Shown here: one piece after another, positions 48,181-62,045 of the stretch | How positions within the stretch are numbered: the stretch's first letter is position 1 | How the letters are laid out: each line of letters starts with the position of its first letter | NCBI GenBank assembly: GCA_020543525.1 | Contig: JAHYIO010000031.1 | Coordinates: forward strand, 2,356,001 to 2,420,000 | Direction of reading: 5' to 3' | Source of the DNA: Coriolopsis trogii | Taxonomy: Eukaryota; Basidiomycota; Agaricomycetes; Polyporales; Polyporaceae | DNA length: 64,000 bases | The notes under the pieces: generated by a model | Databases searched by the model: none | The model's input: the letters and a program-made list of their open reading frames with translations, nothing else | Told to the model about the DNA's origin: nothing | Position numbers and translations under genes: made by a program

Positions 48181-51100
48181 ATGGCGTTGGCTCTAAACGT
48201 CGTTCTCCTCGTTGTGTGCGTTTGCATCGTCGTGGGTCTTGTGTTATACTTCTTCTACTGGAACCGCTTCTTCGCCTTCATATTCAGCCTTGTACTCCGC
48301 CTTGCGCTGTGGAACCAGGGAGAGTCGAGCATATGGCTTGAATTTGGTGCGTGAATCATGGAATGCATGCCATGCAGGCCCAAGTGTGACGGAGGTTTCC
48401 TATTCCAGGGGCCATACATTTCTCAACTCTTGCGGGCCGCATCCTCATCAAAGACCTACGCTACCACTCTAGCAATCAGACCTTCCGAATTGTCAAACTT
48501 CAACTATCGTGGCGGTACTGGTTACGCCAGCCTGCAGAGGAGGAAGACCTCGGTCATGCACGCGTCATTGGTGAGGACACGAATGGGAAGCATAGTTCGC
48601 CGCTTGCTTGTCGTGTACACATATCGATACAAGGGCTGGAATGGTTCGTCTACAATCGGACCGCCGCTTTCGACAACATAGCGTCGCAGCTGGAGGTAGA
48701 TGTGCCCAGCACTCCCGCTGCAACCCCTGTACCGGACGGCGCAGCATCGGTGCGGAAGGTATTCAGTAGGACATCGGCATTCCATGACTGTAAGCATTCC
48801 AGTTGCATATCTTGCAGCCCTCTACTCACGAGGGTGCCAGCTTCCATTCTTGGGCCACCGGTTTCCCTTGTTTCGTCCATCTACAAGAAGACACCACCAT
48901 TCGTCAAGAGGGGCGTTGAATGGGTCCAACGGCAGATGCCCAGTCTTGACCCCAAAGACCTCCTCCCCATCAGTATCGAGGTCGTCAAAGGTGCCATCAC
49001 CATCGGGAACGCGTCTACCCCGAACCTGCTTATTGCGGACTTTCAGCGTGCGGAAGGGACCTACGGCATTGTCGAGGCACGCTCGAAGCACGACCTGTAC
49101 AAACAAGTCCTGAACATCAAACTTCAGAATCCCTCCGTGTCCTACTTCGAGAACGACAGATACACCAGTCCGATGATCGAGGTCGGGCGGGAGACGCACA
49201 GGCGTGTCCACCGTGCAGACAGCACTCCGCTTCGTCGTGCTTCCTACCTCTCGTTCTATGACTTTGAGCGCATCTGGGAGCGCCTCAAACTCTGGAACTT
49301 CCTCCCTGTGTATGACCGTTCTTCCAAAGCCTCGCGTCACGCCGTACCCATGCCGCACCCACAGACATGGGGAAGGCGGAAGCAACTCAAGGATTTGGAT
49401 GACGAAACTCCCTTAGGTGCCGACTTTGCGAAACTAGAATACGCGATTGAACGGAAGATCCTGGAAGCGTCTGTGCTCGAGCTACTCTACTATGCCGACG
49501 TCGTCGGCGAGGTGCCACCTTCAGCAGCGGGACAAGAAAGTCAGGATGAAAGTCTCGACCCCTTTGACATTGGCAATGGTGACCTTCCACCAGAATGGGG
49601 CATTGACTTGGTCATCAGAGGTGGTTTCATCCGATATGGCCCCTGGGCAGATCGTCAACGGTAGGGATACACCTCTCGTAACTGGAAAGCTCAATATCTC
49701 AAAATTGTGAACTTGCAGAGTTGTCCTACAGCATGCGTTCTTTCCGCCGACGTACTCGAATGCGCAACCAACACCGCGCTTGAAACCTGGAGACACGCGT
49801 ATGTGGACTGGTCTCAAAATCTTCATCGAGCTTCGTGACGGTGTTACGCTGCAACTACCGTTCCGCGAGGCGTCCAAGGTTAGCCTTTGTTCCGCGATCA
49901 GCTATTTCTACGCTGATGAAGCTTTGCGATTCAGGACTGGCAATGGGATGGTCACGTGGAAGTCCCCAACCGTCCCAGAAAGCGCGAAGCTGCCTCAATC
50001 CACCTCCGTGCAGGGGATAGTTCGACTATATCGTACATTGTTCCCATGACCGCCTCTTCGAAAGGGTACATCTCACTCCTAGAAGTACATCTCGACACAG
50101 TCACTGTCACGTCGAGCCTGAACGATATACGATTACTCACCGCAGAGACATGTCGGGTGTGTAGGCTCCATCGCAAAATTCCGGCCCTACTGACTCATTT
50201 CGTTGCATAGATCCGCAGCCATCTTCCATCACCGTTGAAATGGAACGGACTGAGACAATGGACATTTGCAATCTCTCTCCGTCAACCCTGCTTCTACTTG
50301 CTCCGCGACCACATCAATATGTTCAGTGATCTGGCGAAGGACTGGGCTTCGGGACCCCCTGGCACTAACAGCCTATTTACGCCTATGCTTTACATCATCG
50401 ACCTCGATATGCACAACTACACAATCAATTTATACGTGAATGACCACAACATTATTGACAAGCCGCTCATCAAGGAAGACAACGGTATGCGTCTTGCGTC
50501 TGTTTTGCTCAAATGAGCTCATGAACTTGTCAGCGTTGCTCACTCTACGAGGCACCCATTTCACGCATGGTGCTCATATGCCCTTCACGAAGTATCGACC
50601 TGAGGCTACCACCGTGTCTTTCTGGATCGAAGCGCCGGACGTTTACATCGACCTGTCACTCCCACGCTGGAATATCTTGAGCCTATACCCGACTCCGGAT
50701 CGGAGCCAAGTAGCACACATTGGGATGTTCAACATGAACGGCTCGTATCGCTACTTTGCGGAATTCAAGGAAGAGCATGTCGACCAGCTCAAGCTCGACT
50801 TCACTGGTCGAGACGTCGTCTACAAAGCGTTTGGGTGGACGTTACGCTACTTCATGATCTTACGCGAAAACTACTTTGGGTCCTTTACGCACTTCTCGAC
50901 GCTCACGGAATACCTCGAGAAGCGAAAGCGCGGAGAACCCCTTGGAGACCCGATTCATTTACAGTATAGGAAGGGTCACGTGAGTCGTCGTGGATTCGCC
51001 CCTTTCATGTACGGTCTTCCACTCAACATCTTCCGTACATGCAGTCTAACAGTATGCAAGTGACTATGGGTTTGGCGGTGGAGAACGGCGTTATGGTTCT

Positions 51101-54100
51101 CCCCGCTGGTCTTTCGGGATACGAGAAGTATAGCGCTGAGCACGCGCACAACTCCCCCGAAGACCTCGGACCTTGCCTGATGCTCTCGATTCCCAGTATA
51201 CAGCTCCATTTGAGGACCAACGACTACTATATGGGTGCGTGTTGGCCGTCACCGTTTTGACACATGTTTGGCTGACGGTTGTGGTTACAGAAATGTCAGT
51301 CAACCTCGATACGGTATCCGGACGGCTCAGTGAACATTGCTATAACGCCTCTGTGTTCTCGACATCCAAACGCCTCGGGATCAAGAGGGAACAGATCCTC
51401 GTAGACGGTGGGCTGGAAATTACCACTGACGCTGGGACTTACTGACAAGCTCGTAGGCCTCAATGTGACTGCGAACAGGCTCTTCGGGCACCGGCCGGCT
51501 ACGTCGACTTATGTTTGCATCTGGGAGATACATGTTGGCGACGTGAAGGCATCCCTCAATGCTCATGAGACACGTCTTCTCTTGGCCGCTGTGTCTTCAT
51601 TTGGCCAAAACTTCTCGGACCCTCTCAATGCACCTGCCAAGGAGTATGCTATTCCCTCGGACCCGGATGGTAAGTCATGACGATATAATACGTTTGTCTT
51701 CTTTGTTTTTGAATGGCCGCACTTTCAGTAACCTTCCTCAAGGTTCGAGTGGATACTGCCAATGTCGTGTGGATGGTTGGAAATGCTGCAGCTGAATTGA
51801 CGCTACCCAGTGGCTTACGAATAGACATGAACGATCTCGCCGGGAAGACCTTTCGCAAAGTCACTGGAATACGTCTAGCAGAAGCCACTGTCAAACTCTT
51901 GCTTCCTCACAAACAGGATCGCGCACGGTGGATTGAGGCTGCGGATGCTCGACTCGACGTTGACATTGACATCTACTCCGCCCCTCCTGGATGGCAGGAG
52001 TCGGCGCGGCTTCAGACAGAGTTTATCTCAAAGCAAGACGCGTTGACCGGGAGGGCGAACATTCTGTACAGGGCCGAAGATCCGGCTGGTCCTGCGTACA
52101 GATTGCGACCGGGTATGACCTGTATCGTTCCCCACGATTGCGACTAACGCGCTGCATAGGCCGAGGTATTCTGGACAATGACTTCTATCTGCCTCAGATT
52201 AGGATCCCCAAACTCTATCCTGTCGAGACGACCCGTGATCGCCTGACTGTGCCTCTGCCTTCTCTCCGAGAAGACTTATCCGAGTCTGACATTGATCCAT
52301 TGCCGGATGCCGTGCGCGATGCTCGAGTGGCGTACGTTGACTCTAGCAGCATGTGGAAACGCACCATGACTGACACTCACTTTCAATAGGGATATGCGCC
52401 CGCCCCATGTAGCGACTACCATCTTGAGCGACGACGAACAAGACCTGTCCAGTGGTGATGAGTCCGATGACGGCGGCTCGTCGGACTGGTCTACCGATTA
52501 CGCGGACACAATCGATGGTCAGTGAGATGCACAGCAGTGATGTTCTAGTCGTTAAAAGTGACTATAGATGCTTCCTTGGAGTCACCGTGGCCGTCAGTGA
52601 ACCAGTACACCGCATTATGCAGACACTATGAGGGCCGATTTGTCACTCGGCCTTCTCAGTGGCCATCATCTCCTTTTGCGTTGACGCGGGTGGGTATTTC
52701 TTGCGATTTGTCAGGGCTCGTAACTGAGATTGTGTTACAGGACGTAACACGCTCAGGTCGCGGTCTATTCTCGCAGCCAGTCAACCCCGACAATAACCCC
52801 TTGTTGATGTCGGCCACTGCGTGGTTACAGGTGGACCATGAGGATATGACAGACGTTGACAAAAACATAATCCGCCTGCGTTCGAAGAATGGCGTCATCG
52901 TCTGGCTTACTCCCTTGGTCCTACCCGTCGTCTCACGACTGTTAACTGACATCGGCACAAGTGTTCGTTTTCTTCCGCATTTGATTTGAACCTACGCTAA
53001 CAACCACTCAGCAACTCAGTCCGGAATTACGCGTCGACAAACTCACGACACAGTACATCAAGACGTTCAAGTCTCGTCCATCGCCTCCATCCTCAGTGTC
53101 CGTGTTCGACATCCACGTTCCCACTGTCCAGATTCGCTCCCTGCAAGTAGTGAGTACCGCAGAGAAATTGGGAGCAACGAGTAGCAATGCACAGAAGAAC
53201 TCGCAGCCTGGAGAGTTGTCAGTCACCGTTGCTGAACTCCTTGCGGCCGACGTGGATTTTCGTGGCCGATCATCGTCGCGAGGACATCGCCCGTCGGAGA
53301 ATGATATAGGTTTCGCTTTCTCATCTCTATCCGTCGGCTTGCTGTTGAGGCAACCTAGACGGGGCTCATACAGTCATGAGCCGATCAGACTATGTCACCT
53401 GTCGGTTGGTCCCACATTCGCTTCGGTTCTCAGGCGAGCCGTAGTACTCTCCTTGGGCATGGTCACCTCCGACATCGATCATGGAGGACCCGACTACATC
53501 CTCGCTACCGTGGTGATCCTCGCCAAATACATATGGGGGATCGTGGCTCACCAGCAGCAATCCGTTGGTTGCATCTCCGATAGGCAAATTGTCCGCGGCG
53601 TGCTGGCCTACTCACATGAGAGGTCGGTTGTCGATCCATTGTCCACCATTCAACCTTCGTACCTCATCCAAAATGGGCTTCCGGACAAGCTACGGAAGGA
53701 CACGACTTTCAAATTCTTGGTCTACCTTCGGAGCTGCTTGCGTTTTATGGATGAACACGAGCGACAGAACATACATACTTGCCAATCCGATCTTTCCTTC
53801 CAGGAGGTCCTCGATGCCCTGCAGAATCAGTGGTTTGGCACAGCAGGGGATGATGACGCCTCGAACCTGTCGCAGCAGTCTCTCTTACAAGAACTTCTCC
53901 ATGGACCTCCCACATCGGTCCAGATCCAGAAATGTGCAGTGTGGGAGTCTCCTCTCGACTCAGTCACCTTGAGACTGGCGGGCTTGCGACTTACCCTCCG
54001 CCATCCTGTCGACTCCGTGCAGAGCAGGTTCGTCTCTGGTCCTGCCACGATTGCTGTACACAAGCAACTTGGAGATCTGGTCCAGCCTATCATGTGGAGT

Positions 54101-57100
54101 CCGGGTAGGAGCTTCCCTAACAACAAGGACCGAGAACGTCACAATATCATCCGCATATCGTTGTCCATGTCTCTGGACCACATCTCCTCCATCGTTCATC
54201 CTCACGCAGTCGAGTTCACACAAATTGTTCTGCGCGACTATCGCCGCCATTGTGTTCACTTGCATGCAGCCCTCAAGAATACTCGTATTGACTCTGAGTA
54301 CTCCGATTATCATCCACCTACTCCTCTATCGCCTTCCAAATCCCTGCCGATGCTGTCCCTTGATTGCACCTTGTCAATGCAGTCCTTCACATTCACCGCA
54401 GCCGCTGAACAACTCATGGCACGATTCAGGAACGAAGAAGTCAACTACGTATCCTCCTTCCTGGCTCACTTTCCCTCCCAAGAACATCCAGTCTGGGACA
54501 TATCGACTAACCATTCACTCATGATCGGCCTGGCTGTCTTCGAGGCATGCTCCGCCGCTAGTGCTGCGAACCCTAAAGAGCAGGTTTTGGCTTCATTGAC
54601 CTTCGCGAGAGGCAAGGTCAATGTTGTACTTCAGCAGGATACCCACCGCAACCTGACTTTCCGAGTGCTCACTGGACTCGGCAAGATGCATCTTGACGTG
54701 CCCCGGAGCGTTCTGCGCTTGTATCGTTTTCTCGAGGCTTGGCGAGAGGACTATCTCCCTGGTCTCGACGCGACTGTCCGTGCCCTCCTTGCGGAACTCC
54801 GTGGTCCTGCAAAGGTGCCAAGTCGTGCCTCGTCGCACAGCTCACATTCACCCAAACTCGTCAGTTTCCAGGTTCAAGCATCCGTATCGTCTTTGAAAGC
54901 CACACTTCAAGTCATGCATGGGACATGGTTGTCGTGGGAAGTACGCGAGACGATTGCGTTCGTGCTGAACGACACACGTCGAAAGGGTGGTCATCTCTTC
55001 GGGTTACAGATGGGCCCGCAGGTCATCGACATCGCGAGGTCTCGTACCAGCTCGCGCCCTACAGTGAGCTCAGGTATCCGCCTCGACCTTCCTACCATGA
55101 CACTTCGCGGACGCCATGATAGCACGGGGCTGCAAGGATTGGCATTACTCGAATTCTTCCACGTCACTGTTCGGCCTTCTGACTGGGATACTCTTCTTTC
55201 GGTGCAACAGAAGTCTGGACAGGACTTCAACGATCTCATTCACATCATTGAACAGACGCGTCAGAAGAGACCAACACCTCCTTCGCCCAATGCTAGCAGT
55301 GCCAAAGTCGACAATCAACCGGCATTCAAATTTGCGGGCTCGCTGAAGATGAAGGGCTTCCGGATAGGGCTGGAGGGCCTCACTTCCACTCTGTTCCTGG
55401 AGTGTGACGATATCAGTGGAGGTGTCGGGAATCAGAGTCGTACTCTTTGGCATATCAGGTTATCAGACCTGGCTCTATCCCTCGCTGCTCAAGCCTCTAT
55501 TGGCGCTCCTTCTCATAGGGATCGTCGATCGGCCTTCGTCCGCGTGGATTTCGAGGCCAGCATGGTGCGGAAGGCCCACACATCTGTACCGCACCTCCAA
55601 ATATCCATCACAAAGATCCATGCCGTCATGCAACCGAGTTCAATAGGAGAGTTAGGCGACTTCATTGACCACCTACAAGTACGTGTATCTACCCATGTCT
55701 TGGCTTGTCGCTTCTAACACGACTACAGGCTGAGGTTCATACGCGCAAGGAACAACGCGCCAGTGAATTAGCAGAATTCAAGGAGAAGACTAGGAGCTTA
55801 ATGAAGTCGCTGGACGTCAAGATTGGGGAGCAGAAGACTTCGGAGAAGTCGCTACTGGAGATGTACACCGTCTCTCTTGTCATCAAGAACATTGGTGTCG
55901 CTTTCCCCTTGACCCTAGCTCGAGATCTTCACATGTCTCGATCAGGGAGCCATGATGACAGCTCTGTCCGCGCCTTCCTGTTCTCCATCCAGAATCTAGA
56001 GTTTGGTACACAACTTGGTGAAAACGGCCAGGCGTCCATGACTGGCTTCTCGTTTCAGTTTGTTTCGCGGTAAGAACTATCAGTATGACAAATGATATAA
56101 AGCTGACCTCTGTTCGTTCACTCCTGGCGCAGGTTCAGACAAGGCAACCCTGCAGATTTCTCTGGCGAAAATCATAGGACACGTAATCGACTCCTCTATC
56201 CAGAGATGACCGCGCATCTACGATCCGAACGTGTCGCTGACTCTCGGCGCATATCCATAGGCGCCGAAGTTAGCGGGTTCGTTCTGGACGTCGATTCTAC
56301 CATACCGGACTTCATCTCCTCTCTACTGGACGTCTATCGCAGAGGCAAGGATCGAGTCGAGCGTTTGGCAAGCAGCGCACCTCGTGGTTCGTCAAGCGCC
56401 GAGTCAGCACCTCACGAACATACATCTCACCCCGAGGAACAGTATAGCACGCTGCCTACATCTAATATCCTCGCATCCTTGACGTTTGCTAGTGGCAAGG
56501 TTCGCATGCACAGCAGAGAGTCGGGCGCGCACAATCCTCGTAATCGCCCCCTGTCCACCCTGCTGTATGGACGGTCAGACGACTCAAACGGGGCAGAGGA
56601 ATTCAATCTTCCTGAGCTCTCCGTCTGGGGCGAGTTTCGCGCAACACCAGCCGCCCACAAGCTCTCGAGCAATAGTCAAGCTGCAGAGCCGTCGACTCTA
56701 GTCTTCAAGACCGCGATCCATTCTAGCCAGAACACACTTCGACCCACGCTACTGCCGTTCCTCGCTGAGCTGATGGGCAGGATCGAAGATCACATGCGCA
56801 CCACTCCTTCGCGAGGTCCTCAAGCGTCTCCAGGCCCAAAGCCCCATAATCTCTTACCGCCAACCACCTCCTTGATCGTTCCAGAAGAATCAGCGAGCCG
56901 AGCATCAGACCCTGTTTCTAGCATGAAGATATCTTTCAGCCTTCGGATCGATCAGTCGAAGCTCCTTTTGACATGTCGCCCGGATGCCAACGTCATAGCT
57001 GGATTACACTGGGACAGCGGAGGTTTTATCGTCAACATCGCTCCTGGCGCTCGACGGGTGTCCTTGACAGGTACTGTCGCTGGTCTCACGGTCACCTTGA

Positions 57101-59276
57101 AGCACGGATTCCTTAGCGAGGACTGCGTAAAGCTGGACGCTCGCAATCTGAACTTCACAATAGGGTTCGCGAAGCTGCAACCGGAAGGAGGTCGCACCAT
57201 GAGCTCTGTATCAGTTGTTCTCGACACGGAGTTTGCGGGCGGACTACGATTTTCGCGGTTGCAAGATGTACTGTGCTTCAAGGCCGTATGGTTGGATCGC
57301 ATCCCGGCCTTGAGCAGTGGGTCTAACCTCACACCTACCGAGCGGCCACCGAGTGCTCTACCAACGCCTAACCCCGCAATATCCAACGCCAAGCAAGAAC
57401 TGACTACAGCCGTGCTAGTGCGGTTTCGCCGTGTGGAGCTCGAGGTCGACCTCGGACAGTCAATTAGTGCTGTCAAACTCACATTAGATGACACCGTGGT
57501 CCGGACGAAGATCTCGGAGACAGTGTCGGAACTGTCCCTTGCGATAGGGAACTTCCTCATCGTCGCTTCAGGCAACCTCTCCGGAAGAGCTGAGATGCCC
57601 GATTTTCAGTTCCAGACTGTGCGCAGGACCGACACACACTCGGCCAAGGAGGCAGGCGGTCGGATGTTGGATCTGTCAATGACGAGTGGTATATTCACGG
57701 TGAAGCTTGACTCTGAATATCACGAGCTCATCCAATACCGGTGAGTCAGTCAACGATTTCTCAATACTTCTGTGACGCTGATGATTTATCCAGTGCCGAA
57801 CCCATTTCAGTCTATATTCATGATGACTGGTCGCGCATATCCTCTGATGTCCCTGCCGGAGATCGACGGGTCACCCTTGACTTCGTAGTGACTGGGACGG
57901 ATGTCCTCGCAATCATGACGGTTGGCACTATCCCCAAGCTCGTATCCTACGTCAACAAGTTCCGCAACAACTTGGAAATGCAGAGAGAGGGCGCAAGTCG
58001 AGAGTCGAAGGCCTTCCGGATCGCGAGCGCACCGAAGCCCGACAACCCGCTGTCCGCTGTCGCAAACGCCATGTTCAAGACTGCTCGCTCACGCCTCAAG
58101 GAACAGGAGACGGGCCTTTCCTACGTCATCGAGCAACGCATGAGCCTTAAACTCAAGCTCCTGAGATTGATTGTCTTCCCTCGTTCCATGCGCGATCCGG
58201 AGCTCGCGCAGTTTGTCGGCGAGGACATCCATGCACGTCTGTATCGCCTCATCCGGACGGGAACGGAGCCTGCTGAACGCGATCTGCGCCTCTACTTCTC
58301 CGGGATCACCATCTCGAAGATGAGCCACCTTCACCACGCTCTTGTGCCTAAAGACAAAAATCTGGATAGTCGAGACTGGCTGTCGACGGTGGTCCACAAC
58401 TCCCCGGAAGCTATCATCTTCGGGTTGCCTTCGATGGACATGCAGATGCGCTCCGAAGAGACCGAGGAGATGCAGGGCGACGAACGGAGGCGTACACTTA
58501 GCTACGATTTCAGCTCCAGCTTCTCCAAGGCTGGCCTCAAGAACGCGGAGGACATTTACATCTCTCTCAACATGTCGCTCTATTCGTGGCTAACGATCCT
58601 CCGAAAAACCTTTGCAAGAGAGATGGAACAGGTCCAGCTCACAGCAGACACCCGTGTTGTCGGTGCGGGAGGTGCACAAAGCGCCGTTTCTGTCCGGAAA
58701 AAACACGAGAGCGGGACAGTAACTACCACCAACTCTTCTCCGGTGGACCGCGATGATGGTGGCCTCCCGGAAGTCCACACCGCTATCCGCACCCGTCCGC
58801 GAGCACGAGGCTCTATATCATCCCGACCCATTCCCCTCTCTATTCATACTGCAGACGACCTCTCCACGGCCGTTCCGCATATGCATGCCATGCCCCGGTC
58901 ACCGCCTCCCGCCTCCGCACGTGTCACCTCCCCCACTACCCCGACTTTTGCAGGAGTGGAACAATCGCCGCCCACGAATATGGCGTCGAGTTCGGCTGCC
59001 GGAAAGGAGAAGAAGAAGTCGACCGGACTTGTGTATGCCCCTCGAAGCCGCAAGATCGAGCGCCTAACCATGCGACAGCTAGGTGAGGCAACGCCGGACG
59101 TTATGCATCCCTTCTTCATGAAGAAGGCGGGCTTCAATCTGGAAGACTCGCTCCCACAGTATGTTCACGAGTACGCGACAATGCCAACGGAAGAGATCAT
59201 GAAGGCGCTCCTCAAGCTATACAGTAAACAGCTTACACGAGATTCGACTGATTCTCCGCTGAGCCCCGAGGTTTGA
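48181..59276 (+). CDS. CSF1: Bridge-like lipid transfer protein Csf1 (BLTP1/Tweek family)
   Basis: Giant protein that forms a hydrophobic channel from the ER to other membranes; in yeast it supplies lipids used for GPI-anchor synthesis and cold adaptation. Nineteen exons: 48181-48346, 48409-48789, 48841-49660, 49719-49878, 49935-50156, 50211-50484, 50534-50979, 51045-51234, 51291-51407, 51457-51669, 51729-52112, 52160-52331, 52390-52517, 52568-52689, 52741-52962, 53012-55678, 55729-56069, 56133-57740 and 57794-59276. They close in frame as 3371 residues (yeast Csf1 has 2958). The N-terminal membrane anchor (ALNVVLLVVCVCIVVGLVLY) is followed by the chorein-like start GAIHFSTLAGRILIKDLRYH and LSWRYWLRQP. 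Long beta-strand repeats (RBG type) fill the rest. The end is Ser/Pro-rich, then a conserved helical block (MHPFFMKKAGFNLEDSLPQY). Confidence 0.9.
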
Positions 59277-59459
59277 TGGGCCAATCTCGTATACCCCTAC
59301 ATGGACGAAGATTGTAGTTGGGAGGACTTCGCATCTGTAATTTACTTACCCGAGTATATAATCTACTGCTTAATGCTGTGCTATATTGTGCGTTTATGAA
59401 TATGAATGCGGGCGTGCGTCGTGCCGTAGAATAAATCTGGGGAGCTATATGACAACATG

Positions 59460-60458
59460 TTACTTGGCGGAAGCGCCGCCAACCCCGACGTTAAATACAC
59501 TGAGAAGCGCAAAACAACCGTACAGCAGGCCGATCGGATAGGCAAGGAGTAATCGCTGGTCAGACATTCGCAAGACCGCGACAAAGATCCCGGATGCCGC
59601 ATAGGTGCACCACAAGATAGACAGTGTAGACAGCATGTAACCCACTGTACCACTTTGGATTGGACGATATCAGAACGTGGTTCTGAGAGCAGGGTAGGGA
59701 AATGACGTACTCCAAGGTGACAATAACACTGAGGGCGCCAACGGCGACCATGGGTAGAAGACAGTATCCAAGCACGGACACGACACGGTATGCATCGATA
59801 CCCTTTTCCGACATGAGGTTGAGGAGGGTGTAGATGGAAAGGGAGCCAAGGACGCCCACGCCGTATATGTATCCGAATTGAGGCTTTCCAGACTGCATAA
59901 ATCAGACAATAATGAGTATATATCTCTTGCACCATTGAGGGACACTTACGAAGAGTAGGAACGTTCCAAAGCAGAATACGAACAAAAGAGGACCAGCGAG
60001 GTCAGCATCATCCATGATATGCTCGTCCACTTGTCTTAGAGGATTCAGTACAGCGAGGGATTTAGCACGAATATGTGAGAAATTGATCCCAAGCTCTGTA
60101 GCAAGATGCGTAGGTAAGTGAGTGGGTACTACTCTACAGATGTGTCGTGCATACCTTCTAGTAGTGGCGGTTCACCCTCGAATCCACCCGTCCCAAACGC
60201 AGTCCACCACCCTCCTGCTGGCTGTATGTTCCCTGTGTACCCGCCACCCTGCTGGATTGACCCTTGTGCCGCCATGTGACCCTCAAGACTCGAGCGCGAG
60301 TTAGGGTAGAAACTACTCCCGACAGGACTTGGTGCGTAGAACTGAAGCGGAACGCCAGGTTGGTGCGCGGCGGGTTGAGAGTAGTACTGGCTCTGAGATG
60401 AGGAGGCGCCGTAAGCCGCATTGTTGTCTTGCCACATCGTCGTCGGTGTCGATGTCAA
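59460..60458 (-). CDS. YIP1: Golgi/ER membrane protein Yip1
   Basis: Multi-pass protein that binds Ypt/Rab GTPases (with Yif1) for ER-to-Golgi vesicle transport. Exons in coding order are 60458-60155, 60095-59950, 59892-59711 and 59652-59460, giving 274 residues. The cytosolic N-terminus is Gln/Ser/Tyr-rich. The conserved region reads [20 protein letters not shown], then [55 protein letters not shown] and [16 protein letters not shown], about five membrane segments. The third intron ends at AAAG instead of the more obvious GTACAG, because only this acceptor keeps the frame (TLDGTVGYML). It is head-to-head with NSA2. Confidence 0.92.
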
Positions 60459-60662
60459 GCGTGTCGTCGAGAACTAGGAGGGAGGTAGGATAAAGAGCGG
60501 GTCCACGTATGAGATCTGAGTGCCGTGCGTTGGGCTGCGCGAGACGTGGACATGCTCTGACGTCACGTGCGCAGACTTTTCAGAGGGTTCGCCTAGGCGC
60601 CCATTTTCTCCTCTGCACCGTCAGGTTCGCCATCGTCTCTAGCAACCTCCTCCCCATCCGTC
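60459..60662. promoter_or_regulatory. Short shared promoter of YIP1 and NSA2
   Basis: Only 204 bases separate the two start codons, so both genes must use this compact, probably TATA-less region. Confidence 0.5.
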
Positions 60663-61729
60663 ATGGTACGTCTACTATCGCCATATACATTTGACGTAGA
60701 CTTACGCTTGTTTTTTTATTTGAACAGCCCCAGGTGAATTTGCAGTCTGACGCAGTCTCGGTCCCCACTTACAAGGTGTATTCTCCAGAACGAGTATATC
60801 GAGGAGCACATCAAGCGTCATGGTCGGCGGCTGGACTACTTCGAGCGGAAGTGAGTGTTTCTCTTTCCTCTTGCACCTGCGCAGTTCCAACACCGTTCCA
60901 GGCGGAAACGCGAGGCTCGTGAAGTCCACCGTGCCTCCGCTAATGCGCAAAAAGCCTTTGGTCTGAAGGCGAAGATTCTCCATGCGAAGCGTCATGCGGA
61001 GAAGGTGCAGATGAAGAAGACCCTCAAAGCGCACGACGAGCGCAATGTCAAGCAGAAGGATTCATCATCTGCGCCGGAGGGAGCTCTGCCGACATACCTG
61101 CTGGACCGCGAGGGTCAGAAAGATGCCAAGGCGCTGTCGACCGCGATCAAGGAGAAGCGGAAAGACAAGGCAGCCAAGTATGCCGTCCCGTTACCCAAGG
61201 TCAGGGGTATTGCAGAAGACGAGATGTTCAAGGTCATGCGGACGGGTAAGAGCAAGAAGAAGGCGTGGAAGAGAATGGTCACGAAGGCAACGTTCGTTGG
61301 AGAGGGGTTCACTCGGAAGCCCGTCAAGATGGAGAGGTTCATCAGGCCCATGGCTCTTCGTTACAAAAAGGCGAACGTTACACATCGTACGTTTCCGTTA
61401 ATCCCTGCGACAGGCCTTCACTCATGTTTTTTGCCTCCCGTAGCCGACCTCAAAGCCACCTTCCAGCTCCAGATACTTGGTGTGAAGAAGAATCCTCAAT
61501 CGCCGATGTACACGCAGCTGGGTGTCTTGACCAAGGGAACTGTCATTGAAGTAAATGTCTCGGAGTTGGGTATGGTCACCGCGGGCGGCAAGGTCGTATT
61601 CGGCAAATACGCGCAGATCACCAACAACCCCGAGAACGATGGTTGCATCAACGCTGTCCTTCGTGAGTCTTCATTGTTGACCATTCTCATGACCCATCTG
61701 TTGACCACCATTCCCCTTAGTCGTATGAT
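60663..61729 (+). CDS. NSA2: 60S ribosome biogenesis factor Nsa2
   Basis: Nuclear pre-60S assembly factor needed for 27S rRNA processing. Exons are 60663-60665 (only the ATG), 60728-60733 (six bases, Pro-Gln), 60789-60850, 60902-61386, 61444-61662 and 61722-61729. They give 260 residues, essentially the family length (261 in yeast). The spliced N-terminus [20 protein letters not shown] matches Nsa2 exactly in pattern, which proves the two tiny exons. [15 protein letters not shown] ([11 protein letters not shown]), [37 protein letters not shown] and [20 protein letters not shown] follow. The C-terminal beta domain resembles ribosomal protein eS8. The last exon encodes only the final residues (LV) and the stop. 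Confidence 0.95.
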
Positions 61730-62045
61730 GGCTGTTCTACGCCCCGAGCGTCATCTCGGTTACCCTGGTCACTTCGCATTTTCGCTCAGTACAGTAGCCT
61801 GTCTCTTCTATTGCATGCACCTCTATCGCTGTCTATGATCATATGTAGCATTGTGTATTATGACGATATCTCATGGTGGACGGAAGCTTGTGGTTCCAGC
61901 TGACACGAACGCCCTCCTGCCTGATCGTCTACATAAGCGCCCATAGGTCGTGGCAAACTTGTCCGTACGGCGTAAGTTGACCTGCGAGCATACTAGTACC
62001 TGTCTTGTCTACAACCTCGTCCACTTCCGCATACCCACTTCCACA
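61730..62045. other. Intergenic region between NSA2 and the PRKRIP1-like gene
   Basis: About 315 bases with the NSA2 3' end and the next promoter. An in-frame upstream ATG at 61950 precedes the preferred start of the next gene. Confidence 0.45.

Noticed and set aside
61950..62045. N-terminal extension of the PRKRIP1-like protein from an upstream ATG
   Set aside because: The added 32 residues are not family-like, and the ATG at 62046 gives a typical start just before the conserved block.
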